Counted from the first letter of the stretch, positions 23,994 to 35,975 are shown. The stretch: 64,000 bases of DNA from Nageia nagi (GCA_050084985.1 JBITNC010000001.1:57288001-57352000); one strand, 5' to 3'. Translations and numbers: made by a program. The notes: generated from the sequence alone by a model not told the origin.

Positions 23994-25449
23994 TGAAGAT
24001 CTTGAAGGTCAGATGTCAACATTTGAAACAAAAAAATGAAGAATTTGTAATCGAAAAGCTCAAATGGTGCAAATACTGACTAGCGATTCAACTACAAAAA
24101 TGATGTTCGACTTCTCAGAAGATATGCTAACGAACTTATCAAAATATCAAGTGTTATAAATGGTTGGAAAGGTATTGAAGACACATATTTAACAAGTTCT
24201 TACACAATCTAATCTGATCTATACAAATCTGACGATTTGCTGCTGAAGTTTAGGGTTGCCAAGTCACAAAAATAGTCTTGAAACTAGATAGTCATCAAAG
24301 ATTGATGATTTCAACTAAGGTCACCAATGCAAAGTATATCATATTATATATTGTTGAAAAGGTAGAGAAGTTTACTTTCTAATGGTGAAATAATCAAATC
24401 AAAAGGAGTTGTTAAATTATGGGGACTAGCAAAATGGTGAAAGGTGTTCGTAGGGTCGACATGACAAGACTGTACAAACAATGTCAAAAAATAGTTTGAT
24501 AAATGGATGATTTATATCCAAAGTGGATTTTGTTATATATGTATGGAAATAAGTAGAATTATGATTTCCAAAAATGAAATACCTACAAAGATTTGAGCTT
24601 ATATAGTATGAAAAAAATTAGAAGGGAATGAATGTATTCACGAACTGCACCTGAGAAAGATTAAGTGCATGAAGGTAAATCATATTTATGGTGATTTTTG
24701 ATCATACAAAGTATGTCATATCTTGTATGGTTAGAGAGGTATATGAAAGGACCATCCAACATCAAATAAATCATGCTAAGTAGAGATATATAATGAATGT
24801 TACTATTATGGCAAACAAACTGACTTTCTACAAACCTGATACAAGGCCAAAATGCATAAATGCAAATTTTTCCAAATCTAATGCACAAAATGAAAATCTA
24901 ACAAGTACTTACTAGTCTAAAATTCCATGAAAAAGGTCAATATATCCTCGATTCAATTCTAAATATGATATATAACATGGTAGAAGTAATTTCTAATCAT
25001 CAATACCCACAAAAATATGAAATAAAATATGTGAATGCAAGGAAAAGATGTAGAGCAATTTTCTCTTGCTATTATGTGATAAAAAATAAATACAAATATA
25101 TATCTATATTTCTCTCATATCTAACTAATATACACTGGAACCTTATCCTTATATAAGCCATAAACATGATGATTAAGTGCTTAACACTCCAAACTAAAAA
25201 ATGGATTGAATTTAATGAAGCACCCAACAAATTCAAAGAAGAGGTATGGGTGATCATGTTTAAGTACAAAATCAAATATGTGTATTTTAAGTTAATATTT
25301 AAAGCATTAAAGCTCATCTACGTGTATGTAGGAAGAAATAAATGTAGATACTTAGATAGTTAGAAAAAAATCATTAGAGAAGTGTAGAGTCAACATGCCA
25401 ACAATCGATGATGTGAAAAAATCAAACTAATGAACATTACAAACTTTCA
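23994..25449 (-). repeat. 3' LTR of copia element C (1,456 bp)
   Basis: On the minus strand it starts TGAAAGTTTGTAATG right after a polypurine tract and ends GATCTTCA, so it has TG...CA termini. It is colinear with 56607-58112 over its whole length; for example both contain ATATTGTTGAAAAGGTAGAG on the plus strand. Confidence 0.85.
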
Positions 25450-25460
25450 TTCTGCCCCTT
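25450..25460 (-). other. Polypurine tract of element C
   Basis: AAGGGGCAGAA directly precedes the TG of the 3' LTR on the minus strand. It is the expected second-strand primer of an LTR retrotransposon. Confidence 0.75.
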
Positions 25461-25499
25461 AATGTCAATGATTTGTATACCAATTTTATCTTTAAGATA

Positions 25500-25756
25500 A
25501 AGAAATCAATCTATCACTAAAGGTTTAGTGAATATGCTAATAATTTGATCTTTAAACTTGTAATATATGAACTCAAAAGATCCATCTTGCACTAAATCGT
25601 GCACAAAATGATGGAAAATGTCAATGTGCTTACTCCTACTATGAAATATTGGGTTCTTGATCATGGCGATGGTGTTGGCATTTTCATAGAGGATTTTGAT
25701 AGACTGAGGAATCTCCATATCTAGTTCTTCAAATAACCTTATTAGGTTGGAAGCAA
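25500..25756 (-). pseudogene. Copia RNase H C-terminal half (element C)
   Basis: The minus strand reads RLFEELDMEIPQSIKILYEN, then ANTIAMIKNPIFHSRSKHID and IFTKPL. This is the typical end of copia RNase H (DN-SAI-L--NP-FH-R-KHID---HF-R). It begins abruptly after a Leu-Ala-Ser-Asn-Leu-Ile segment at about 25,756, where the sequence changes to unrelated DNA. The missing front half is found at 42,245-42,480. Confidence 0.85.
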
Positions 25757-26539
25757 GAAGTTAGGTCTACTTAAAGAGGAAGTTTGAAGTGAAAATTTGG
25801 GATCGATAATATCGAGATCTTGATATGAAATAAATCAAGATCTTGATATTTTGGGCCCTTGATCCTACAAGATATTGAGATCCCAACATGACCTTGTCAA
25901 TCGAGCCTACATCAAGATCCCGATATGCTAAACTTAAATATCATGTTGCAAGTTATGGAGCTCATTTTCTAGCTCTACGATATACACCTCCTACCAATTC
26001 AAGAAGTAGCCTTCAACAGTTCGGGATCCTAATTTTAGTTCTCCTACACCCATCTACTACCTTCAAATTCACCCTGCATTGTCCAGGTTAGTGCTCCTAC
26101 TATCTTCTTAGGTTTTTTTTTTGGTTAAAATATCATATTTCTTATAGTTTTGTTAAGATAAAATATTAGAATGAAAAATCTCTTTCATTGAATATGCCCT
26201 TAATTTTACAAACTAAATCCAAATTCTATTCATATTTTCAAATTCATTTAGAAATCTTCACAGACTATTTTAAGATCAACCTTAGAGTTAAAATTGATGT
26301 TTCTAAACTATATGCAATAAAAAAATATATAAAATGTACAATAATTGCTTGTAATAAATCTATTTCATGTATGTTATGAGTTTCAACCTTTGGCATCCAT
26401 CGATATAATACTTCTATTACATACCATGGAATACACAACACATGGGTAGAAAGAAGAAGAGAAATCAATAGATTTCATGGAGAAAATTTAATATATTTAA
26501 CAACAAGTTTATAATCTCATAGAGAAAATGAATGAAAAG

Positions 26540-27032
26540 TATAAGAAAACCATGAAAAGTATAAGGTTCCATACCAATTCCAGTTGTTGGAGATAAAAAT
26601 GGTTATGACTTCAAAAGGAGAGACTTCCACCTTGACCACATCGAAATATCAAAACTTTATATTATGGAGTATTTAACATTATTAAGAAAGTGGAAGATGA
26701 TGCTTTTTAGTTCAATCTTCCATCTTATATTGGTTTACATCCTATTTTTAATGTGGATCTCCTCAATCCTAACCATCCATATCTTTTAGATACTTCAATG
26801 GTAGCATAATGATTGGAGCTTGAAGAAATCAATCCCAATCGTATTGCATTAGTAGAGAAGGATCAAATAGTGGATAAATGGACTAAAACATATGGAAATA
26901 ATCCAATCAAATGTACATAGTTGTCAAAATATGATAGCTTGGTTACTAAGGAGAATGACTTACAAAGAATCAAATCAAGAATAAGTTTCCATACTTGTAT
27001 CTAGAGATGTAATGTTTTATGAAGGGGGAGTT
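26540..27032 (+). pseudogene. Ty3/gypsy integrase C-terminal fragment and polypurine tract
   Basis: Plus-strand frames read YGVFNIIKKVEDDAF, NLPSYIGLHPIFNVDLLNP, HPYLLDTS and KDQIVDKWTKTYGNNPI. These match the end of plant gypsy integrases (YGPF-I-K-V-D-AF-L-LP, HPVFNVDLL-PY-PPLLDTS, chromodomain-like tail). A purine tract GAAGGGGGAG at 27,023-27,032 would prime a 3' LTR beginning TTTAGGG, but LTR borders are not resolved. In-frame stops and frameshifts. Confidence 0.7.
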
Positions 27033-28351
27033 TAGGGTCTATAAAAAATCTCCAATATGAATATAGCCCAATTAGGAGTGAATATCCATCTCAAGATTCC
27101 ATCCAAAATATTTCCATCTATCAATTATTTATTACCTAGAATCATTTTTGTTTATCATCTCCTCTCCTTTCCTTAGAACCACTTTGATAGGATCATATCC
27201 TCTAGCGGGAAATGGGTAGATCTTATTATCTCCTTTAGAGTTTATTTATTATTTATTTTACCCTTAGATAATGCATCCACATATCCTTTAATAAATTGAA
27301 AAGTCCCTAATAGAACTTAGCTTACAAAAGCTTAAATTATTTTTTATTATTGAATGGAATATTCTAAGGTCTTTCTTGAATCTTTTAGTTGATATAGAGT
27401 ATTTCATTTCATTAATACCCATATATGATTTTGTTATCCTCTATTCTATAGGAATCTATGTTTGATGTGATAAGGCTCCTTTAGGATCACGTTATGGATA
27501 TTAAATATTGATGAATTGTATATAGGAATTGTAAAGAGGACTCATATTCTAAATAATATGAGATGTTAGAAGGAATGGATATTGGTCCTAAATCAAGTTC
27601 CTATTTTAATATTTTAGATTTGAAGCACTAAGATTGATTTGGACTAGATTTGTAGAACTGGTATTTGTGAACCATAATGCTTGGATTTAGGATGCAAAAG
27701 ATAACTCATAATTTTAACAATATGATGTATGGGAGGGAATGGGATTTTTAGCAAAGAAACTTAACAATCTATATTTGAATCATTGAGGTCATCTAGAATA
27801 GATGGATGCAACTTACGATTAGAATTACAATGTCAAATTCATAATAAAGCCTTAAACCAATGTAAGCTAACAATAAACCACAATTCAAAAAAGATGTATT
27901 TTTGCACAACACCCTTCTCCAAATGTAAGTAGCTTCATCAATGCTCATGGTTATTTCAAGTATCATGATAACATATAAATTATTTGTTGGGCATCTCTTA
28001 TGTTCTCTTTATAGAATAACAATAACTCCCCACTCCATTGTTTCACTTTATAAAGATGATCATCTCAATAACATCATGCATGTTTTTCATAATGTTTATA
28101 ACATTATACATATTTCTTCATGTATGTCTATGTTTATAACATTGAATTTATTAGTGAAAAATGAAATAAAAATTTGGATTTATTTATTTAACCTTCTTAA
28201 TATTTTCCATTCCTAGTGTTGTTTGACTTAAAGAAAGGATTTCTCACATATGTTTGTCCATTATTGATTGGATTTGAAATGAGGTTTTATTTTTTCCATA
28301 CAACTTTGGCTTTAACCTATTATTGAATGAACATTTTGGTTATTTGGTTTG

Positions 28352-28394
<43 letters not shown>

Positions 28395-28653
28395 TTCTAA
28401 CTCCTAGATTTTTGCTTTTCACTTTAGTGTACAATAACTAACTTTGGTTTCAATTTAGGTCCTTTAGATTGGATATATATAGCATACATGAATTCTTAAA
28501 CAACATGTGATATTTATATATGATACTTTTCTAGTTAAACATGTGATATCCAATTGATAAGTAATGTAATTTATTCTATTATTATCCAATTTAAATTGAG
28601 TTTATTTCGATTTTTATGTTATTGCTAATGTTTGCAAGTGCCTTTTTAATATC
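27033..28653. other. No gene seen; contains AT microsatellite
   Basis: AT-rich, probably gypsy LTR remnants and other decayed repeats. A 91-codon open frame at 27941-28216 is hydrophobic and unrecognised. Confidence 0.4.
28355..28392. repeat. (AT)19 microsatellite
   Basis: Uninterrupted AT dinucleotide run of 38 bp. Confidence 0.95.
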
Positions 28654-29680
28654 ATGGCTAAGTCATCTCATGAATTGTATAATGATATATATGAGACATT
28701 GGATGATGTGAACCAAAATATCACATAAAATTCACCCCCTCCACCTCCACCCACAACCCCACCCCCACCTACTGGTGTAGATGAGCAACAGTTATGAGAT
28801 GCTATTGCTCATGATATTAATCAATTACAAGAAAAAATACACCACATCTAGAGTATTCGTAGTACCTCTAGCCATGTTATACAGTTTGCATATTTTAATG
28901 CAAACCATAGTTGATACTATTAGGAGTGTTGATGGGGATATGTATGGTTTCAAGGCATGGAGAGAGTACATGAGACAATATTATTCAGATAGTATCTCCA
29001 CTTGAGATGTAAACAAGTTAGGATTTACTAAAGCCACCCTTGCTCCACACTTCATTGATCTATCTATTGAACAACCCATCCCACCTAATAAAGAAAGAAT
29101 TCCATATGATTGGTGCATCCATCCTATGATAGCTAAAACATTTTGGGATCAATGGTGGATGATGTTTGATAAACCACCACATTCCAATTCCAATGTTCCT
29201 TTGTATTTTTGGAAGAAAATATATGTTGAGTGTGTATTAGAAAAATATGTGAATTATTTTGACATGAGGTGTAATCAAGGGATTGGTCATGGCTAAGGGA
29301 AAAATAGACCTAGAGCATGTGTACTCCAAGTTGAACCTTGCATCCTGCACCACCCAACCCTCCTCCTACTCCTTCTATTCCTACCCCAACTTTTCATCAG
29401 ATAATTGTTTCAACATTGAGGGCATTAAGTCGGGTGACCTAGACTCTCACTGAGTAAGCTACCCATGTGGTAGCTAATATCAGTGAGCCTAAAGATGATG
29501 TTGGAGTTAGTGGAGTTGCACCTCATTTTTTGCCATAGTTGTGGTTGTATATGTGTTGGACCCCCTTTAACTAATCATGGGATATCTTATACAGAGATGA
29601 TGTTAATGGATGATGTCGATCTTATTGAGAGAGAGGTACATTTGCCATATTTTTTAGTGTGTTTAACAATAATGTAATGT
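28654..29680 (+). pseudogene. Degenerate proline-rich ORF of an unidentified element
   Basis: From ATG 28654 the frame reads MAKSSHELYNDIYETLDDVN, a stop, then a proline tract (SPPPPPPTTPPPPTGVDEQQ) and a possible coiled region (DAIAHDINQLQEKIHHI). Further on, in shifted frames, VNKLGFTKATLAPHFIDLSI, PYDWCIHPMIAKTFWDQWW and LYFWKKIYVECVLEKY can be read. Several stops. It resembles a transposable-element structural or DNA-binding protein in composition, but I cannot assign a superfamily. Confidence 0.4.
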
Positions 29681-29859
29681 TTATTTCTAAATTAACTTGA
29701 ACTATATACATACTTAATTTAAAATTTAAATACCTTTATATTTTTTTATCATATACGATGGGAGGCTCCACTTTGGGTGCATCTCATAGAGCTTTTATGA
29801 CATCGATTCCTAGATCTATGAGCATACCTTACGAGCTAAATAAATATACCAAGTTTAAC

Positions 29860-30460
29860 AATTTCAATATTAATTTAGTTAGATATTATTCACATATGAA
29901 TATGTAAATGTGTATTCTAATTTATTTCCCTATTCCAGGTAGATATCCATCCTAAGATGATTGCATTCGACCAATAAGAGAGTGTGTCGATGGTTGAGCC
30001 TTCAATGTCCACCACTCCATAGGTTGTCACTCATATTTCTACTTCATTTCAGTTAAGTTTTTAAAATGCATTATTACATGTATATGAATGCAATCTATTG
30101 ATATTAAATAATTGCATATTAATATTGTTAGATATTATGTGAATGTGAATGTGTATGCTAAAAACAAATTCTATTCCATGTAGACATCTATCCCGAGATG
30201 ATAGCATTTGATCGATGAGAGGGTGTATCAATGGTTGAGCCTTCAACATCCACCACTCTACAATTTGTCACTCAAATGTCTACTTTATTTCAGGTAATTT
30301 TATTAAATGCATATTAATGTGTATGTATGCAATTTGTAGGTCTTAAAAATGTATATCCATTTAAAAACATTACTTTTATTCAATAGTTTTTTATTTGATC
30401 TTGTAGGATGTTATTTCTCATGCATTTCATCTTGATGAGATTGGTACATTATTTGCACAA
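29860..30460 (+). repeat. Tandem duplication of an exon-like unit (~240 bp)
   Basis: Two ~115-bp segments, 29,940-30,055 and 30,180-30,295, are preceded by similar AT-rich stretches ending in AG (CTATTCCAG, ATTCCATGTAG). Both run from GTAGA(T/C)ATC(C/T)AT through GAGCCTTCAA(T/C)(G/A)TCCACCAC to CTACTT(C/T)ATTTCAG. Both read D-I-(H/Y)-P-(K/E)-M-I-A-F-D and MVEPS-STT. A third exon-like piece (DVISHAFHLDEIGTLFAQ) follows a CTTGTAG at 30,407. Confidence 0.6.
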
Positions 30461-30748
30461 TAGGATATAATTATTGAGGGAGGATCTAAGCATCATGATA
30501 TGGTCATATTTATGTACATTTTAAAAACTTGTAGATAGATTAAATTTATTTTATTAAATATTTAAAGGAATTACAAATATGAATGATAATATATGCTAAA
30601 TTAAGTTTATTTGTGTTATACAACATGAGACATTTGTATCGTTGAAAAGAGGAGGATAGATAATGGAGACACATCTAGGCCTACATATATAGATTTAGGA
30701 TTGACTATGTAGTTGTTATTTTTGTATGTTAGTTGTAGATCATGATAT

Positions 30749-31016
30749 ATGTACATATGGATATTGGAAATTATTGTGGACTTTGGACATTATTTTTATG
30801 ATGTTGTTATGCTATTATTGTGGACTTTGGATATTGTTATATCATGGACTTTGGACATTGTTATTGTGGACTTTGGAAATTGTTATTGTGGATTAGATAC
30901 TATTATTACATGGAATACATGGAATTTGGACACATGTTATTATGTTATTACATGGACTACATGGAGTTTGGACACATTATTTTTATGAAGTTGTTATTTT
31001 ATTACATGGACTAGAT
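30749..31016 (+). repeat. Minisatellite, ~24-27 bp unit
   Basis: Repeats of TTATTGTGGACTTTGGA(C/T)A with variants (ATCATGGACTTTGGACATTG, ACATGGA(C/A)TACATGGA). It translates to repetitive aromatic frames that are not considered genes. It abuts the left end of element F. Confidence 0.85.
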
Positions 31017-31021
31017 GTTGT

Positions 31022-31470
31022 TATTGCAGGAAATAAGACTTTAGGTGTTAGGAAAATATTTAATATTTTCCTATGTAATTGGAATAAATTCCACATGTCT
31101 CAAATATGTGGAGAGTAGTTTTAGTAGTTTTTTAGGAGTTACATTCTAGAATGTTCTATTCAGTTTTGTAATTCAAGTTTAAATTAGGGTTTATGTTGTA
31201 GTGTGAGACAAAATGGAGTAGAGTGGAAAATGGAGTATAATTTGTATTGGATCTATGAGATCCATACCTGTTGCAGAAACCATGTTGTAATGTATCTATT
31301 TATTAAGTTCTTGAATAAAGCTTCTTTTTTCATCCATTCTCATGTTATTGCAAATTTGTGAATGTCTCCATTTCTAAAATGATGATTTATGGTGAATACA
31401 TTTAAATGCATTGTAAATGTTTAACAATCTTAGTGATTGTTCTTATTTTATGTTTGATGATAAAAATTCA
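31022..31470 (+). repeat. 5' LTR of element F
   Basis: Carries GACTTTAGGTGTTAGGAAAA near the start and ends GATAAAAATTCA. AATAAA at ~31,313 could serve as a polyadenylation signal. The start is set by the GTTGT target duplication and is imprecise by a few bases. Confidence 0.85.
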
Positions 31471-31473
31471 TTT

Positions 31474-31486
31474 TGGTATCAAAGAC
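31474..31486 (+). other. Primer binding site of element F
   Basis: TGGTATCAAAGAC, three bases after the LTR, matches the initiator tRNA-Met complement used by plant copia elements (TGGTATCAGAGCC) with few changes. Confidence 0.75.
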
Positions 31487-32022
31487 AAGTTGATTAGATC
31501 TTGGTAAATAAGAGCTGATGAGATCAAGCCAGAGAGAGATTTGGTTGTTTTTTGGGTTTAAAAATCCTATGGATTGTGAGTCATATTTGTAGGTGTAAAC
31601 TTTGTAAGAGAAAAGGTTTTTGAAGGCACTATAAGAGAATAGAAAAAGTTGTGTCCAAAAGGGATCACCATTGAAGGAATAGCTAGCTAGAGGAGGGCTA
31701 TCGTGACTATTCATTCAATGGAGATCCCTTTATAATGGATTATTATTGTATTATAGGCATAGTCTTATTATTTTTCATAAAATTGAGATTTGGTATTGCT
31801 TGTATTGATGTTGACTAGGAGCTTGGTTTTTTGTTGGGTAAATGTTCAATTTAGTACAACAAAAGTCCATGTTTTATTAAGTAAATTATTTTTGTTTTGC
31901 AATACATACAACATTTTGAGAATTGATTATTTTAGAATTTTGTGATCAAACTTGGACCATTATTGGATTAGAAAACTTGTGAGATGGTGAAGGAGTTTTC
32001 TTTTAGTTGACTGCTTAACTCA

Positions 32023-32262
32023 TTGGCAATTACTCTAGATGTAATGGCTAACAATACTGATCTTACAGCTTCAGTTTTTGATGGAGAAGATTTCCATATT
32101 TGGAAAATAAAGATGAAAACTTGGTTAATAGGCATGGATCTTTGGGATATTGTGGAACAAGGTTATATAGAACCTAAGGATTGGAGTAGCCTTGAAGGTG
32201 AAGAGAGATGTTTGAAGAAGGAGGAACAACACAAAAATTGTTTGGCACTCATAGCATTATGA
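32023..32262 (+). pseudogene. Copia gag N-terminal domain (element F)
   Basis: The 79-codon frame contains FDGEDFHIWKIKMKTWLIG and DLWDIVEQGYIEP, the classic start of copia gag (F-GENY--W-IKM---L---DLWD-VE-G). In-frame nucleocapsid and protease parts do not follow. Two frames later, FDVWRELNASFGN (32,310-32,350) continues the gag domain (A--AW--L---F-G) after a stop and frame change. The product would have formed the particle shell. Confidence 0.8.
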
Positions 32263-32647
32263 AGAGGTATAAAATAAAACATTTTCCTTCTTATTAAAAA
32301 TTACAGAATAGCATTTGATGTTTGGAGAGAATTGAATGCGAGTTTTGGGAATGAGAATTGTAAGTTAGATTGTAATGAGATGAATAACAATCTACAAAAT
32401 TATGAGTTTGTGAATGATGAACTTGTGGGAAAGGAAGCTGAGCCTTTGTATTGTGAAAGTTTTTATGTGCAATCCTATGAATATGTTTATTTGTTACCCA
32501 AGAAGGAGGTGGTAAGAGAGGATTTTCTTCATTTAGGGGTAAAGAGAATGAAGAAGAAGAGTGCAGAGTTATTCTAGAGTTAGATGACAAAACTATATAA
32601 GAATGGGAGAGGGAATCCCATGATTTTATTATTCTAAAGTTTTCCAA

Positions 32648-33031
32648 GTGCTTCATGGAGGAAGGGGCACATATGGAAGGCATGTTTTTGTAGAACATTG
32701 TCTCATGAAAGAGACACCCATAGATCCTAATCCTCTTGAAGGGGATGATGGAAATAATGCATTTAATATTTTTAATGTTTATACTAATGCAAATCAATTT
32801 GATAGTGATAAAGTTTCAAGTTGTGAAGAAGAGGCTTGCACAAGTTTTGAAGTTTCTCCAAAGGAGGAAAAGAATGATGTAGTTGGAGAACTTCCAAAAA
32901 GGGAAAAAGTTGAAAAAGTTGTTGATGATTTCAATATTGTAAAGGCTGGTTTAGCTAGTAAAATTATAGTTTCTTTTCTAATTTGCATGGTTGTTTTGAT
33001 TTTACTACTATTGTTTACTCCTCCCGTTTGA
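32648..33031 (+). CDS. Element F internal ORF 1, acidic with C-terminal membrane-like segment
   Basis: A 127-codon open frame. The middle is rich in Glu, Asp and Lys (SSCEEEACTSFEVSPKEEK). The last ~20 residues are strongly hydrophobic (IIVSFLICMVVLILLLLF) before FTPPV and the stop, like a single membrane anchor. No retroviral pol motif is present. The next frame (32983-33351) overlaps its end, so a former single ORF may have been split by a frameshift and the anchor could be a reading artefact. Confidence 0.35.
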   Translation: MLHGGRGTYGRHVFVEHCLMKETPIDPNPLEGDDGNNAFNIFNVYTNANQFDSDKVSSCEEEACTSFEVSPKEEKNDVVGELPKREKVEKVVDDFNIVKAGLASKIIVSFLICMVVLILLLLFTPPV

Positions 33032-33351
33032 AAAATGTGTGGTTGATTGAAGATAATAATAAAGACTCTCTTATGAAAGATGAATTTGATGCTTTTTATG
33101 ATGATAAAATTGCATTGTTTGGTGAGAAAAATGAGTTTGTTGAGGAAAATAAACATGAATGTACAACATTAGGTAATGTGATTTATGATTTGAACAAATT
33201 TTATTTGCAAAGCTTTGGTGAGAAAGTTGCTTTGAAAGCAACCTTGGAAATTGGAACTTGCGTGTTTGGTGTAAATTTAAAGTTTGAAAAGGATGCATGG
33301 TTCAAATTTGAAAATAATGTGTTCAACAAGTTGAAATCTTATGGAAAATAA
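32983..33351 (+). CDS. Element F internal ORF 2, unknown
   Basis: A 122-codon frame overlapping the end of ORF 1, with content NVWLIEDNNKDSLMKDEFDA and FGEKVALKATLEIGTC. It has the same acidic and lysine-rich composition as ORF 1 (the GEKNEFVEENKHE style), which suggests one longer protein interrupted by a frameshift near 33,000. No catalytic motif of retroelement enzymes. Shorter open frames continue to 34147. Not recognised. Confidence 0.35.
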   Translation: MHGCFDFTTIVYSSRLKNVWLIEDNNKDSLMKDEFDAFYDDKIALFGEKNEFVEENKHECTTLGNVIYDLNKFYLQSFGEKVALKATLEIGTCVFGVNLKFEKDAWFKFENNVFNKLKSYGK

Positions 33352-34154
33352 TATTTGAAAGTTACACTACTGAAAGTTGAAAAGATGAAACTTGTTAAAG
33401 ATTATGAGAAAATTATTATGATTTCAAATAATATTTTGCAATATAGTTTTGTTGATGAATGTGAATGTTGGATGAAGTTGTTGAAAAAGATATTCATGGC
33501 TGAACATGATGTTTGTAAATTGCAAAATATGGGTAAATGTTTTGAAGTTGAAGTTTTTATGTACATTGGCATTGTTACTTGAAATTTTGAATGTTATTGG
33601 AGAGATATGGTTTTGTCCTTTCGAATGTTTAATGAAGAATGTTGTTTGCATAATGATGAGTTTGTGGAAAGCCATATGTTGGCTGTATAATGCATGAATG
33701 AGAGTGATTTTTTTATTGAAGAAATATTTTTGATGATTGGTTATGTGATTAGCCAATGCTTGGGATTATTTTTCTTGATGGTTTGTGTGAAGATTTGTGA
33801 AACAATGATTTGGATGAGTGAATTGAAGTAAAGTAATCAACATGATGATGTATGGGTCAATGTTAGTGATCCAAAATATTGCTGGCATAATTTTGTTGAA
33901 AATGATATTTTTTTTTGACAAAAAATGTGAGTTTTGTGATGCAAGGGGAGTGTATTCTCTAGTGGTACCATTTTTTATGAAGTTTTGTTTGGAAGAAAAA
34001 TCAAAGACTTTTGTGATCCCTTTTGAAGAATGGATGTTTGAAGAATGTCATCTCAAATGTTTTAAACTTGATAGTTTCTTATTGTTGAATTGGAAGAAGA
34101 GAAAAAGAAAACATATCCAATTTGTGATGCTTCCAACAACTCCTTGAAAGCATC

Positions 34155-34163
34155 AAGGGGGAG
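34155..34163 (+). other. Polypurine tract of element F
   Basis: AAGGGGGAG immediately precedes the 3' LTR. Confidence 0.8.
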
Positions 34164-34164
34164 A

Positions 34165-34623
34165 ATTTAGGAAATAAGACTTTAGGTGTTAGGAAAATAT
34201 TTAATATTTTCTTGTGTAAGTGGAATACATCCACATGTCTCAAATGTGTGGAGAGTAGTTTTAGTAGTTTTTTAGGAGTTAAATTTCAAAATGTTCTATT
34301 CAATTTTGTAATTCAAGTTTAAATTAGAGTTTATGTTGTAGTGTGAGATAGAATGGAGTAGAGTGGATGGAGCATGATTTGTATTGTATCTATGAGATCC
34401 ATACCTATTGCAGAATGAGGATTTTAGTAAAACCATGTTATAATGTATCTCTTCTTTAAGTTATTGAATAAAGCTTATTTTTTGATCCATTCTGATGTTA
34501 TTACAAATTTGTGAATGTCTCTATTTATAAAATGATGATTTATGGTGAATACATTTAAATGCATTGTAAATGTTTAACAATCTAAGTGATTGTTCTTATT
34601 TTATGTTTGATCATAAAACTTCA
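34165..34623 (+). repeat. 3' LTR of element F
   Basis: Colinear with the 5' LTR. It shares GACTTTAGGTGTTAGGAAAA and ends CATAAAACTTCA, followed by the GTTGT duplication. Confidence 0.85.
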
Positions 34624-34689
34624 GTTGTGTACTTTTTTACATAATGATTATGATTTTGTTATGTTATTATGTATTTTTCACACAATTGT

Positions 34690-35095
34690 TGTAAGATTAC
34701 AAATGTTGTAATAATCTTTCTCTTACAATTGTTGTAAGATTACAAATGTTATAATAACTAAAAAAAAAGTTTACAAATGTTGTTATAACTAAACAAATAG
34801 TGTATTAAACAATAATTTACAACTTTACTAAACAATAATTTATAGTTTACAAATGTTGTAATAAATAAAAAATAATTTTTAGACAATGTTAAAGCTTACA
34901 AATGTTGTAATAACTAAAAAATAAGTTTACTAAATAACAAGTTTATAGGTTTACAACTAGGTCTATAAGTACATAACAAGTTTACAAGATAACAACCTTA
35001 CTTGAGTTTACAAGTTTACAAGATAACAAGTTCACAATATAACAAGATAACAACTTTACAAGTTTACAAGATAACAACTTTACAAGTTTACAAAT
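34690..35095 (+). repeat. Minisatellite array, ~16-22 bp units
   Basis: Two related motifs: TTACAAATGTTGTAATAACTAA (34,690-34,925), then TTTACAAGATAACAAC (34,975-35,095). It abuts the right side of element F. Confidence 0.85.
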
Positions 35096-35975
35096 GTTGA
35101 TCATATAACTACATTTTTGTGTGCTTATATTCCATACTCCCTGGATATAAATATAAAACATTGAAATATAGTTATTCATTGCCTTTAAAAGAATTTACCT
35201 ATATTTTATAATGAGTTCCATACATGACTTTGTCAAGTATTATATCAACCTTTTCTATAATATATCATAGAAATATAAGTTTCTTTACCATAAATCAATA
35301 TAAAAGAAAAGTAAGATCTATCATTAGATCTATGAGAAAAGGAACATATGTTAGTCATATGATTCTCTCTTAAAATAAGAATAGACCTTAAATATATGTC
35401 TAAACCATTATATCTTCAATCATTTCATGGATCAATGATTTTTAAAACTAGGCCTAAGGTATCTATTACTTTATAAAACTTTATTTAATGTAGTGATATT
35501 ATTAGTTTTTTTATAATCCCTAATACCTTGTATAAGGTAGATACAATTTATTATGTTTGATAAATAGTCATCTTTAACATATATATGTAATGAGTTATTA
35601 TAGGTGGAAGAGTCCAAATAATTAAAAAATAGATTTTAATGATTGAGAAGTAGTTCTATAAAATGTAACACTATGATTAAATAAATAATATTGAGGGTAT
35701 AGATTCTTTTCAGTTAAGAGTCATCTTGTCATGTAGGATACTCTCTTAGAAAATAAGTTAAAATCTAATCATAGGAAGCCTTAATGGTGAAAAATAAGCA
35801 TCAAAGATAATTAGTCTTCCATATATCCTCGTTAACATAGTCTTCCATATAGGCTACCTTATCAAATACCATTCCCTCTAGCCTATCACATTTCATTTCT
35901 TTTACAATATATATGACTAAGCAACATGTTTACAAGTTTATAAAAAGGTTTACTTAAATATAATTAGGAAAGGTA
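35096..35975. other. No gene seen
   Basis: AT-rich spacer between the minisatellite and the tRNA-like sequence. Confidence 0.4.

Larger units (their letters stand above)
31022..34623 (+). mobile_element. Non-autonomous copia-like LTR element 'F'
   Basis: A 3.6-kb element with ~450-bp LTRs at 31022-31470 and 34165-34623. It has a PBS at 31,474, a PPT at 34,155 and a perfect 5-bp duplication GTTGT at 31,017-31,021 and 34,624-34,628. Inside is a copia gag N-terminus but no integrase, RT or RNase H. The rest of the interior encodes acidic/lysine-rich frames of unknown origin. It must have been mobilised in trans. The LTRs still agree at more than nine in ten positions by eye, so it is younger than element C. 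Confidence 0.85.

Noticed and set aside
26100-26540. 5' LTR of the gypsy element at the left end of insert 1
   Set aside because: Only a short string (TTAGGTCTA) is shared with the start of the putative 3' LTR; the rest could not be aligned by eye.
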